From: Cardiocondyla obscurior
Lineage: Eukaryota > Arthropoda > Insecta > Hymenoptera > Formicidae
Direction: 5' to 3'
NCBI RefSeq assembly: GCF_019399895.1
Contig: NC_091874.1
Coordinates: 7,256,501-7,320,500, forward strand
Length of the DNA: 64,000 nt
A program made the position numbers and the translations under genes. A model generated the notes under the pieces. It saw only the letters and a program-made list of their open reading frames with translations, did no database searches and was not told the DNA's origin. This document shows, piece after piece, positions 1 to 10,592 of this stretch; positions within the stretch are counted from its first letter, which is position 1, and every line of letters begins with the position of its first letter.

Positions 1-734
1 CTAATTCAATAACGATCTTGTAAATGTAATAAAGTTTTTCTTTGTACGTTTTCTTGTTTTACCAAAAATAATTGTTACATTCGTTACTACTACTTCTATG
101 ACTTATTGCTGTTTTTTATGCTGCATTAAATCTTATTTCTATTGTGATTTTAATTTTTTTCTATTTTACGCATTGACATTGAAGACAATTTTCCGCATTC
201 TCGAATGTTACTGCTTATATGTATAACCGCTTTAAAATTCTGCTCGAATAAAAATGACTATGTATTATTGGCAAACTTTCGATAACTTTGCTTTATTTGT
301 CAAAAAAAATTATTTTTAACGTAATATTTTTCGCAATGTACTTAAAAACTTATATTTCAGAAAATTTTTAGTATCCTATCTCGAATGAAAAGGTACGTTG
401 TGCAAAATAAATTTCTACCACGTGTAGTTAACTTACACAAAACAAACTTTGGCATATTAATTAAATTGATCGCGTCATTTAGAAGAAGGGTATATCACAG
501 AAATAAATTAATCTTAGCAACAAGTATTCCAAAACTGGTCAACAGGAAGAAACAACCAATCGGAACACCAAAGAGTTACAGATGCACTTATCGCGAACAA
601 TAAGCAGTTATACAAGCAGCCAAAGGACACGTCGAACAGTCGAATATACAGCCAATCGGAGCGCGTTATTTCTTAACCAATTACGGGAGGCTATTCCTAT
701 CGCACCACCTATATCAACCGAGTGTATGTCAGTT
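1..734 (+). repeat. Spacer of an F-box repeat unit (partial)
   Basis: This stretch is nearly identical, in the same orientation, to 31563-32282, which separates the two F-box gene copies at 31104 and 32340. It therefore looks like the downstream spacer and the start of the next promoter of a further F-box unit whose gene would lie left of the window. Homology ends just after the shared ATATCAACCGAG (about 725), where sequence switches into the minisatellite of the palindrome arm. A 72-codon basic reading frame (385-603, and 31946-32164 in the other copy) differs at two residues between copies, no less than the surrounding spacer, so I do not call it a gene. Confidence 0.75.
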
Positions 735-1240
735 GCTCACAGTTCTATTGCCCACGTATCGATTGGCCACGTATCAATAGGACACATTGCGATTGGACAC
801 AGCTCAATTGGACACAGTTCAATTGGACACAGTTCTATTGCCCACGTAGCGATTGGTCACGTATCAAATGGACACAGTGCGATTGGACACGAAAAGTTGC
901 CCACCGTTCAAATGACCACAGATCAATTGCCCACCGTTCAAATGCCCACAGATCAAACGCCCACAGAAAGTGAATTTTTGTTCGTTTGCCCACGGATAAA
1001 TGCCCACCGTTCAAAAGTCCACAGATCAATGGCCCACCGTTCAAAAGCCCACAGATCAATGGCCCACCGTTCAAAAGCCCACAGATCAATGGCCCACCGT
1101 TCAATTGCCCACAGAACAGTGGCCCACCGTTCAAAAGCCCACAGATCAATGGCCCACCGTTCAATGGCCCACAGATCAATGGCCCACCGTTCAAAAGCTC
1201 ACAGATCAATGGCCCACCGTTCAAATGCGACTTTTATATC
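735..1240. repeat. Minisatellite, ~30-bp units, outer edge of left palindrome arm
   Basis: Tandem units of about 30 bp alternate the blocks CCCACAGATCAATGG and CCCACCGTTCAAAAG. The first part (735-900) has shorter, more degenerate units around GGACACAGTTCAATT. Because the unit is a multiple of three, reading frames stay open on both strands, which is not evidence of coding. The inverted counterpart at 30730-31020 has fewer units. The left end marks the outer breakpoint of the inverted repeat. Confidence 0.85.
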
Positions 1241-1245
1241 ATATA

Positions 1246-1501
1246 CAGGGTGAATCAGAAAATGGAAGTGCCACTTACCATATAAGACTGGTTACCGCAA
1301 AATATTAATTTAATATTATTATTTATTTGTGGACCACAGTGGACTTACACACAATTTTTGAGATGTTTTTTTTGGCACGTTAAGGGTGGTGTGTAAGTCC
1401 ACTGAAGTTCACAAATATATAATAATATTAAATTAATATTTTGCGGTCGGTAACCTGTTTTGAACGGTAAGTCGCACTTCCATTCTCTCTGATTCACCCT
1501 G
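1246..1501. mobile_element. 256-bp hairpin MITE, left-arm copy
   Basis: The element begins CAGGGTGAATCAGA and ends TCTGATTCACCCTG, flanked by TA on both sides. The two halves are long imperfect inverted repeats of roughly 120 bp, so a single strand could fold into a hairpin. There is no coding capacity. An inverted copy of exactly the same length is at 30464-30719 in the right arm, so it inserted before the arms were duplicated. Confidence 0.85.
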
Positions 1502-2446
1502 TATATCTACATTATCTATATTATTGTATATAAAACGTTTATAAATTGAAAATATCTGTGCTATAGCAAGCGTTGTTTATGGATATTACTTTGTGCGAGG
1601 CAGTCAGCGGCAGGATAGAATAAAAATAGTAATTAGGAAGTAGGTATTATGCATAGTGTACAGCATAAAAAATTAATCTTATTTAACAATAATTTATTAC
1701 GTTGAATTTTATAATGTTCTGTTTGTTACAGGTATAAAAATAGATTTAACGAATTTTAAAAGTCGTTGCGATATAAAAAAATAACTGTATACATATATTT
1801 TGATATTTTTTAATAATCGGGAAAAAAATTAACTTACTAACTACACATTCATAACCGATAAGAAAAACAAAAGAAATCGTTACGACAAAAGTATTCACAC
1901 GCAGCCGATACACATTAGAGTTCGAGTTACATCACGTTCTACGCTTGTAAATAAAATAATTGTATCTAAAGCTATAACGTATTACACTTTATCTAAGTCC
2001 ATTTTGCAATCTATAAGTATTACAACTGCATGCTCGAATACTAAAAAATAAAACAAGTTACATCAGAATCTCTGCTACATTACAACGGTTTGGTAAAGCG
2101 CACTTTGGCATAATCGGATAAAAATATGTTTTACAACTACACAGTCATAAGCGACGAAAAGATACAAAAGCAACCGTTACGACAAAAGCATTCACACGCA
2201 GCCGATACACATTAGAGATCGAGTTATATCACGTTCTACGCTTGTACATAAAATAACAGTATCTAAAGCTATAACGTATCACACTGTATCTAAGTCCGTT
2301 TTGTAACTTATATGTATCAGAATTTTGTTCAAAAATAACAAACATCAGTATAAAGTTATGTTGTATCTTTTCCGCACGAAGTAACACGCCTAAAGATTTT
2401 ATCTCTTAAATCTAAACATATTTTTACATAAATATGCTGTAATGTC
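1502..2446. repeat. 3' flank of the left RING gene with a ~298-bp two-copy direct repeat
   Basis: No gene seen. Two diverged direct copies, about 1846-2060 and 2144-2340, share blocks such as TTACGACAAAAGCATTCAC followed by CAGCCGATACACATTAG and a conserved stretch ending near the TATAACGTAT block. The mirror image lies at about 29640-30140. The motif TACGACAAAAGC also recurs in the CCCH-gene spacers. Confidence 0.7.
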
Positions 2447-5400
2447 TTATGGTTTTCTAATCCTTATGTAGGTTTCATACGGGTTGTTGCATATGGGACA
2501 ACGCTTAGCTTCCAAACGTTTGATACATGTAACGCAACAGGCAAGATGTCCACAAGGTACGAAAGCATGTGTGCGCTCGTTAGTAAGGCATACCGTGCAT
2601 ATGTCTGAAGAAGATTTTGCTTCTGATGGACTTTGAGTTTTCGTTACATTCCAGTCTACATTGTGGAAAGGTAGATCTTCTGTATTGCTAGTATCAGTCA
2701 AATAACTGTAGTCATTTTCCGGGATTTTGTATTCTCCTTCGTCGTGTAGTATCTCTTCCGTTACTTCGTTTATTTTTTTCTCATCTATTTCGTCGTCCAA
2801 GACTTAATTTATTTTTTTTTAAATTTAGTTATCTATATGAAAAATTAACAGATTGAATAGTATTCGCACATACATGTTAAATGACAATGTCACTTATCTT
2901 ATAGTAAACTTATACTGTTGTAGTATACCTTGTATTTTTTACGACTGTATGAACTTATAATAATTGTGGTCTGATATATGAGTTAAACTTGTATTTTGAT
3001 AAAGTGTATTTGTAGATTCTTCATCTAAATTAATAGGAAAACATTTAGTTAAGAAATATAATTTTAACGTAATAAAAGTATAATTTTATAGAACATTTGC
3101 GTATTTAATTTTAAGAATTAAATATTACAGTTCTGAAATTTTTATGCTTACCCTTATCATTAATGGACAATTCCTGTCTTGTACTTGTACTTGGATATGT
3201 TTTATGTGAATTATTATTTTCTGTATAATTTGTTATGTCTTGTAACGGTTTTTTATTTTTTACAGATTGTGCTTTATCTTTTGTGATCGATTCATTATCA
3301 ATACGCTTATAATTGTAATCTTCATCGGGTATTGCATCAGTTGCATGAGTATTATCATCTAAAACACACATAATTGTATTTTTACAGCAAAAAATTCAGT
3401 AATAAACAATACTATTTATTATAAAAAATAAACGTACTGTTTAGTTCTATATGCAATATGTTTTGATATTTGTCGCTAAAGAGATGTAAGAAATGATTTA
3501 GATCAATTCTACAAAAAATAAAACATGTAGATAAATTACATTAAAATTTGTTGTTGTTCCAATTACAACCAGTTTTATATTAAATAACTAAATAAAATAA
3601 GTAAAAAATTTTACAGAAACGTATATATTAACTTTAATAAAATTATTGTCATATATCTTTATTAAATATTTACTAACCTGCCTGCTGCAAAATATTTTTG
3701 AACTTCCAGTATTTTGTTATCTCGTAATTTAGTTTTAATATTTGTACGATTATTTGTTGGGATTGTTTTCAAGCGCTTTAGCTTTAGTTCTTCATCTGTT
3801 ATCAGTTTTCCTAGATTATCTAAATGAAACAATTTTCTGTGAATTTAGTACTGTTGTAATATGAAATTGAATGAAAATAATAACGTTACCCAAGAAACTC
3901 CAGATGTTTTCATGCGCTTTGCCGAATTTTCTTTTCGCGATGCTGTAGAAACTTTCTGTTATATTATTTGTTCGTACAGGACAGTCAAAACCACTGACTT
4001 TTGATGCCAAAGGTAACCACGTCCTGCGTACATATGTCAAAAACTCATTAACAGCAGGATGTGCTTGAGAAACTTGATCAACTTCGAATTGTATGTAGGA
4101 AAGTGCTTTCTCAAAATAATACGAAGGAATCAATGCCATAGTCATTGTCATCGATAAAATTATTCTTGGTGCATTTATTAATCCTAATTGTTTCCATTTA
4201 CGTAAAAGTGCCTGTAAATGAGTTGTGTAGCCTCAAAGATTACATATATAGATAAAATAAAAATATGAAGAAATTATTACATTATTTTCAATTATAAACA
4301 ATTATAATACCTGATTATAATGAAACCAGCACCCATGTGCCTCTGCTGCTGGAAATTGTTCACTTAGCACATTCATGGCTGCTATCTCATAGTCAGTCAT
4401 TATAAACTTTACATTTTGTTTTAGTGTTGGAGCTAATTTCATAATTTTGTTCCAAACAGCTCTGTACATGTTACTAGAACGACTTTCACACAGAATAAAG
4501 ACCACAGCAATACCCTGTAACATATAACGTATTATTTATTTAAATAATCTTGTAAGTTTAATGTTTTTTTATATTTTTTTTGGAACAATACTTTAGTATA
4601 ACACAGCTAATTATAAATACTTTTATTTTGAATTTACTTACTGCATTTATATATCGGGTATGCACTGAATACATTTGACTCATTAATGGTACACGTGGAA
4701 CAATCTGTAAATATTACATTACAAATATAATATTACTTTTAAATGTAGTGTTTTTCTTTCACAATAAAAATTAAATAAACTAATTATACCATATGATATA
4801 TGCACTTACATTAAATGTACCATCCATGTAAAGTTTAGTTGATTTTTCTAATTCTTGCAATAACCCGACACTTGTAAATATTAACGCCTTTTTTCCATCC
4901 GTGCAAGTTACATCTCCTTGATAAAATCTCTCAAGCGGTTTATACATTGATAATATCGCAGCAAGATTGTTCATGTCTTTCGGTAAAGTTGGACGAAGTT
5001 TCTTTCTTTGACGATATAAGGTAGATTTCAATGTTGTATACGAGACTGTTGTAGCAGTTTCAGGATACCTGTAAAATAATAAATACAAGCTAGAATCAGT
5101 AAACAATTCTTATATTAAATGCAAAATTACAAGATCTATAATTTGAATCCTTCTTTTTAATAATATACCATAATATACTTACTTTCTGCAGATATTATCA
5201 AATATGTCTTTTAATGATAAAGATGTATCTCGACATTGTTGCAACATTTCTTGTATCATAATATTTCGTGTTGTTCTATATTTTATTGGAGCATGAATAT
5301 GTTCTTGAACTAAACATATTTGACCATCTTCATTGACTTTGAGTGTTCCAGAACATTTCGAAGACCGTCTAGTATTACATCGTAGAATAGACGAATTACG

Positions 5401-5475
5401 GGAATCCTTATTGTAAGCATAACCACGATAAACATAAATTTTTGTACCAGGTTTTTTCCCACATATTTCCTCCAT
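2447..5475 (-). CDS. MULE-transposase-derived FLYWCH-RING fusion protein, left-arm copy (intact)
   Basis: Nine exons join in frame: 5475-5183, 5068-4810, 4704-4642, 4514-4311, 4211-3890, 3819-3678, 3508-3438, 3358-3152, 2802-2447, all with GT-AG borders, giving 638 codons plus stop. The ATG directly follows an acceptor AG, so a non-coding upstream exon is likely. Exon 1 encodes a FLYWCH-like zinc finger (RC...C...HIH, about residues 5-60). Exons 2-5 carry a Mutator-like transposase core: DGTF (first Asp), TDYEIA (second Asp), CWFH, and NNITESF (putative Glu). The last exon encodes an acidic stretch then a C3HC4 RING (CTVC...CGHLACC...CPIC) at the C terminus. RING domains of this type usually act as E3 ubiquitin ligases. 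All three catalytic acidic positions appear present, so a live transposase origin is plausible, but no terminal inverted repeats bound the gene. Inference: a domesticated transposase recruited to E3 function. Confidence 0.85.
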
Positions 5476-5649
5476 CTGAAAATAATTGAAAAAATGTAAT
5501 AATATAAATAAGATGTTATAAAAAATTACAAATAATACTATAAACACTAGTTTGTACAATATATCAATCTTACAAAATAAAAATAACTTTCATATTTTAG
5601 TAATAATTAAGCTTTTTTTAATATAACAAATAATATAAAATTACATTTA

Positions 5650-6935
5650 CAAAACAACAATGTGATATGTATGCCATCCAACGTTCTATACATATCTCTT
5701 TGCGAATGCACAGGAAAGATAAAACCTTATTTAACTCATGTGCGACGCACGATAAATTATTGCTTCTACTTTTTTAATCAAATCATGTCTAGGGCACAAG
5801 CACATGATACACAAGAGAAGAATAGAATATTTGAAAAAATCCTTAAATAAAGTAATGTAACACACATAATATTCTGCTGTTATTTATGTATAAATAATTG
5901 ATATGCTTAAAATAAATCTATTGAAATGGAACAAATGTGAGATTTTTCCTAAGAAAAGTAATCGGTTACTTACGTTGATGAAAAAGCACTGAAAGCAAGT
6001 TGAAATACGTATGGTAAAGAATGATAATACTTTTTGAACAGTATTATATCTTGATCTATTATACGTTCCAAAATTCTACACCAGGATGACGATTATAAGA
6101 AGTCTTCCGGCAATAGCGACGTCAGTGAAGAACGACATGAGCATTTACACAGGTAACGACATGAGCATTTACACAGGTAAAGACATGAGCATTAGCACAG
6201 GTAAAGACATGAGCATTTCATTCGTAACGACATGAGCATTAGCACAGGTAACGACATGAGCATTTCATACGTAACGACATGAGCACTTTACACAGGTAAC
6301 GACGTGAGAATATTATGCGTAAAGATTCGAGAATTCTACAGACGTAACGACGTGATCACGTAAGAGGCAAAGGAACAAATGATGGAAAACGCGCGTGAAA
6401 CTCGTAGAAGATTCTCCCACGCGGGACCCGTTTTATCGCTCATGCGCGGCTAGTAGGGCTCAGTTCAGTACGTGTTGATATAAACGGGAGAGCCTCGGAT
6501 ACCCCGTACATGCTATTTTTACCACACGTAATATTTATTTATTAATATTTATCTAAAGTATGATTGACAGTGTACAATAAATAATAATAGTAAAAACTAT
6601 TATATTGTGAATAAGTACTAATGAATAAATGTTACTTGTACTAAAAATAACATGCACGGGTACCTTGAGGCTCTCCCGTTTATATCAACACCTACTGAAC
6701 TGAGTCCTACTTGCCGCGCATGCGCGAGGAAACGTCTCTCGTCTAACAATACTGTCCCACGGAAGATTCCGCACGACTTTCTTCTGTTCATTTTTTTGTT
6801 TTAACGGCGCGTGTTGCCAAGAGAATTTTATGACGTCTAACGCTTGCTACATTATTCAAAATTACAAGCAATAAATAAAAAATCTGATTAAACGAAATGG
6901 ACTTTTTCATTACTGGCTGTGCTTCTGCATTGTGT
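5650..6935. repeat. Inner part of left palindrome arm; 5' flank of the MULE-RING gene
   Basis: This segment is near-identical to the reverse complement of 17950-19172 plus 25584-25850, with the BEL/Pao element interrupting only the right side. It lies upstream of the minus-strand MULE-RING gene and presumably holds its promoter. It includes a 24-bp minisatellite (6136-6310) and a partly self-complementary block (6470-6720) around CTCTCCCGTTTATATCAACAC. Homology is lost near 6935, inside a CCCH-gene promoter half. I see no gene in it. Confidence 0.85.
6136..6310. repeat. 24-bp minisatellite (ACGACATGAGCA type), short allele
   Basis: About seven units containing CATGAGCATT, alternating ACACAGGTAACGA and CATTCGTAACGA endings, plus one degenerate unit. 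The inverted counterpart at 18586-18960 has about sixteen units, so the array length differs between arms. Confidence 0.85.
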
Positions 6936-7338
6936 GTTGTCCGCTCAATCTTACCTCCACGTGTTTTTTAACCAAAGAAATTTATGACTGGTAATGAGTT
7001 TTGCGATGTAGACAGCATTATCCACTGTAAAGAATCGAAATTTTGCTAGATAGTTAAGTAAAGTGAATGCACGTGGACTGCATGATTGCTTTAAGGCAGA
7101 TGGTTCCGAGCCGTCGGCAGAGCAACGAGTTGCTGTGCGAAACACATAAAGAGCAGGTTGGAGCGTGACCAATAAAATATTTTTGTAAAGTACGAAAAAT
7201 CTTTTTATTGTTTAACGACAGCTTCAGAAATATTTCTAGAGTTAGAAGAAAAATTCTTACACGTGTTTTTTTACCCAAAATACAGACATGTTATAGTTGT
7301 TAATGAGTACTGGCTTTTATCAAAAACATTAAGGCACA
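6936..7338 (+). promoter_or_regulatory. Promoter region of A1, half-spacer of the CCCH-RING family
   Basis: CTTACCTCCACGTG at about 6951 followed by TTTTTTAACCAAAG matches the A-side half-promoter of A3 (CTTACCTCCACGTGTTTCT). The E2F-like TTTCCCGC next to it has decayed here (GTCCGCTC). A second related block, ACACGTGTTTTTTTACCC, occurs at about 7259, suggesting a local duplication or insertion between them. No B-type partner gene is present upstream; the palindrome arm takes its place. Confidence 0.6.
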
Positions 7339-7966
7339 ATGGCCTTTTACGGAAAAGAGCAAGGTGATAACTTTTGTATAAAAATAATTTTTCTGCAACG
7401 TGTAAAATTATATATTTTTTATTTTAATTTTACTTATAATTATACTAATGGATCTATCATTTTTAGTCTTGAAAAACACCATACCGAAATGCCAGGCCTT
7501 CGAAAAAGGTAAATGCGCCACGTGGGACTGCAAACAAATTCACACGTTTAAGTACTGCTACAATTATCAAAATACCAAGTGCGACAAAGTAGACTGCCCG
7601 TTTCTACATTGTACCAGCGTTGAATAGTACACGTACTTGATGACAGGAGAGGCAAACGAGCAATTGAAGAGAAAAGTGGGCCGAACGCTGCAGAACACAA
7701 ATATTTGCGGCGACTATAAAACCGGAGTGTGCGAACGGGAAGTCTGCGACCGTCGACATATTAAAAAAAAGGATGTGAAACCGTTGGAATGTCCAATATG
7801 CGCGAAGAAGATTACTGTGCAAACATTTGGGGCTACAGAATGTGGAAACATGGTTTGTCTTGATTGCTCGTTGAAAGGTTTAGAAAACAGAGAGATCGAT
7901 GAAGATCGTATAATGGTACTTTGTCCAAAATGCAAAAAAATAAGCGAATACAAAAGATTTATGTAA
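7339..7966 (+). pseudogene. A1: CCCH x3 + RING protein, nonsense-broken copy
   Basis: Exon 1 (7339-7363) encodes MAFYGKEQ and ends with a GT donor; exon 2 starts at 7467 after a TTTTTAG acceptor. The layout equals that of intact A3 and A4 (25-nt exon 1, phase-1 intron). Exon 2 encodes three C-X7-C-X4-C-X3-H fingers, then a RING-like CPIC...CGNMVCLDC...CPKC in which the usual CGH is CGN. A TAG stop at 7625-7627 lies where A3 has CAG, between fingers 2 and 3. The rest of the frame is open to 7966, so loss looks recent, or a short protein restarts at the ATG at 7637. The finger spacing resembles ZC3H10-like proteins (inference). Confidence 0.75.
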
Positions 7967-8413
7967 TTTGCTAATAATTATTGGCCGGTATTCATAATCG
8001 AATGTTATATTTAAACTAGTCTTAAGATCAGTTTTATTTAGTTTTAAATTAATCACAGAGCCGTATTATTGTCTTAAGACATTGCTTAAGATGATCTTAA
8101 AATAAGACCCAACTATGAAAAACGGCCTATAAATACAGGCTATATATTACTTATTAAATATAAAATCAGAAATTTCCATTTATTCCTTATTTCTTTATTT
8201 CTTATTAATGTGTTATTTCTTATTTGTACTTTTTTTAAAAAACGTTTTGTTTTTAAATTTACGTGGATAGAAATGCGGTGTTTATTATAAAAAAATTACA
8301 ATTCTGTATAAAACTATTTTTAATGAGTAAAATCATATACATACATATACATGTATACATGTTTACAGTATTTTTTCCATAATCAATTTTAATTAGTGTT
8401 ATCTGTAAATAAA
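7967..8413. other. AT-rich intergenic DNA between convergent A1 and B1
   Basis: No gene or clear repeat is seen apart from a short imperfect palindromic block around GTCTTAAGATCA / TGATCTTAAAATAAGAC at about 8020-8110. The 3' ends of A1 and B1 face each other here, so it should hold both polyadenylation sites. Confidence 0.5.
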
Positions 8414-9061
8414 TTAATTTTTGTTAATAAGTTGTTGACTGTAATATTTAATAAGTCTATTTATAGAATAAAACTTACATAGCACGAAGACTTTCTCCCA
8501 TTTTTTACATCTAGCGAAACAATATATTGGCAACGCACCATCAATGTTGAAGGGTAATACATTCATACAAAATGAACAATAAATATGCCCACAATCCAAC
8601 GCCTTTATGTCGTCCGTCGCTAACAACCAGCAATTCTGGCACCTTACCCATCTATTGTCGTCTGTAAAAAAAGAGTATCCTTTTAATTAATATTGTCTGA
8701 AAACTTTAATATTAAATTACTTAAAAATAATAATAGAATATTTACTTTTTCTCGTTGCTGTGTCGCATGAGTAACAGGGCCAGATACATTCGCCGATAAA
8801 AAATTTTGCGCAGCAATGTTCCCTAAGTTGAATTGAATAGCTTTCTCGCATTAAAACGGTCAATCTTCTCAATTCAAAATATACATTTATTGGTAGCGGC
8901 CGTACATTATGGTAAAAGTCGTCTAATTCGACTGTTGTTAAATGGGTAAATGAACAAGTTGGACTTTTATTACACAAAGATAAATTGCAGGCTATAAGAC
9001 AATGCTTTAGTTGGCACGATTTTCTGTTACATACACGCAAAAAAAAATCTCGACATATCAT
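8414..9061 (-). CDS. B1: CCCH + RING protein, type B
   Basis: Exon 1 is 9061-8746 (316 nt, the same as B2 and B3) and exon 2 starts at 8661; read to the first stop it ends at 8414 (187 aa). Exon 1 begins MICRDFFLRVCNRKSCQLKH, a C-X7-C-X4-C-X3-H finger, followed by a second finger (CNKSPTCSFTH region) and a third incomplete one (CCAKFFIGECIWPCYSC) lacking the terminal His. Exon 2 encodes a RING: CQNC...CGHIYCSFC...YCFARC, with the last pair spaced C-X3-C rather than the C-X2-C of B2 and B3. A possible donor in the tail (CTAT/GTAAGT) with an acceptor near 8406 would instead give a very short terminal exon. Forms a divergent pair with A2. Confidence 0.75.
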
Positions 9062-9802
9062 TATGGATATGTTTTTAACGTACAGTTTTCACAACCATAG
9101 CAATAACGACAAAAAGCAGTGTTAATATTATTTCACATAGCAATGATAGTATAACATCACAAGAATAATTACGACAAAAGCTACTAAACAAAGGTGGTAC
9201 GACATTAGCAACCAACACACGTCTGTATCTTTGGTTAGGAAACACGTGGAGGTAAGATCGCGCGGGAAACACACAATGCAGAGGCACAACCAATAGTGGA
9301 GAAGTCCGTTTCGACCAATAGTATTTCTTACTCTTATTGCGTGTTGTAGGGATCTTGGTTCGGAGGTTGATGACAATATTCGTATATGATATAAAATATA
9401 TATTTAACAAGTACAATTTAATTAAGATATGTTAACAGTTCGACTTCTGATCAGACAATAAATATTAGTTTTTGATTTGCAGGTCTGTTCCTTGGATCAC
9501 GGAATAATTGATATATAGAGGGTAGTCCGCTGTGTTGTTGGGTCACGGATGGCGCCACAGTGTACCGTGCATTGCGTATCAGGCTTAATGCACATTTCCC
9601 GCGCGATCTCACCGCCACGTGTTTTCTAACCAAAAATACGGACATGTGTTAATCGCTTATGTTGTACTACTATTAAAATCTGCTTTTGTCGTAAATTCTG
9701 CTTTTGTCGTAAATTCTGCTTTTGTCGTAAATTCTGCTTTTGTTGTAAATTCTGCTCGTTATATTTGCTTTTGTGAGGAGAGAAAAATTCGAGACAGCAA
9801 CA
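9062..9802. promoter_or_regulatory. Bidirectional spacer B1/A2 with two inverted half-promoters
   Basis: The B side carries AAACACGTGGAGGTAAGATC (CACGTG 9243-9248) followed by CGCGCGGGAAA (9259-9269). The A side carries TTTCCCGCGCG (9595-9605), GATCTCACCGCCACGTG (CACGTG 9616-9621) and TTTTCTAACC. These are inverted copies of one half-promoter. TTTCCCGC fits the E2F consensus and CACGTG is an E-box; CCAAT boxes occur at about 9279 and 9314. Four TTTTGTCGTAAATTCTGC repeats at 9682-9750 precede A2. A 215-bp solo LTR lies between the halves. Confidence 0.65.
9345..9559. mobile_element. Solo LTR (215 bp) in the B1/A2 spacer
   Basis: Starts TGTAGGGATC and ends GGCGCCACA, flanked by the 4-bp duplication GTGT (9341-9344 and 9560-9563). 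The corresponding position in the B3/A4 spacer (about 15260) is an empty site with a single GTGT, which supports insertion directly. The same LTR with the same duplication occurs in inverted orientation at 12997-13211. Confidence 0.85.
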
Positions 9803-10431
9803 ATGTCGTTTTATGGGAAAGATCAAAGTATGTAATAACTTTAGTATAAAAATAATTTTTCTGCGACTTATAAAATTATATATTTTTAATTTCAATTATG
9901 TTTATAATTATACTGATGTATTTATCAATTTCAGTTATAAAAAATGACATACCAAAGTGCCAGGCCTTTCAATAAGGAAATTGCGCCACTTGGAGCTGTA
10001 ACAAAATTCATACCTTCAAATATTGCTTCCAATATCAGAATACAACATGCGAGAGACAAGACTGCCCGTATCTACATGTCTCCAGTGTAGAAGAATACAC
10101 ATATATGCGGACGGGAGTGCCAACGGAGCAATTAAAGATAGAAGTAGGCCGGACGCTGCAAAACACCACCATATGCGGCGACTATAAAACCAGTATTTGC
10201 CGACGGGAAGTGTGTCACCGTCGGCATATTAAAATGGACAATTTAAAACCGTTGGAATGTATAATTTGCATTAGTGAATTTACCACGGAGACTTTTGGAC
10301 GTGCCCAATGCGGGCATATATTTTGTAGTAACTGTGCTATAAATTTATTAATACCGGATGACGACAACGACCGCTTAATTGTTCAATGTCCAGTATGTCG
10401 TGAAATAAAAGAATATCAAACATTTTTGTAA
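9803..10431 (+). pseudogene. A2: CCCH x3 + RING protein, nonsense-broken copy
   Basis: Exon 1 (9803-9827) encodes MSFYGKDQ; exon 2 begins at 9935 after a TTTCAG acceptor, phase 1, as in the other A genes. A TAA stop at 9973-9975 replaces a Lys/Glu codon inside the first CCCH finger. Beyond it the frame stays open and conserved: finger 2 (CFQYQNTTCERQDCPYLH), finger 3 (CGDYKTSICRREVCHRRH), then a canonical RING, CIIC...CGHIFCSNC...CPVC, to 10431. A shorter protein could begin at the ATG at 10105, keeping finger 3 and the RING. A single nonsense change in an otherwise good copy could be recent or a sequence error. Confidence 0.75.
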
Positions 10432-10592
10432 AAATTTGTAATAAATATATTTAAGTAGACACTTAAAAAAAGATATTATAATTAATTCCTATTTTAATTC
10501 TAAACCTATGCGTATATTGAGAAAATCTTTGTTATAAAGTTTAACTACATATGAAATGAATCAGAGAATAAAAAAATATATACATGAAAATA
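10432..10592. other. AT-rich 3' flank of A2
   Basis: No gene seen. Ends at the TA target of the palindromic Tc1 element. Confidence 0.4.

Noticed and set aside
385..603. 72-codon basic reading frame, also at 31946-32164.
   Set aside because: It differs at two residues between copies, no better conserved than adjacent non-coding spacer; no known family.
735..1310. Several long overlapping reading frames in all phases of the 30-bp minisatellite.
   Set aside because: The unit length is divisible by three and the frames are repeats of ten residues on both strands, with no domain and no start context.
7040..7190. tRNA-like look of GCAGATGGTTCC...GAGCAACGAG.
   Set aside because: No acceptor stem pairing or TTC-loop consensus in the right spacing.
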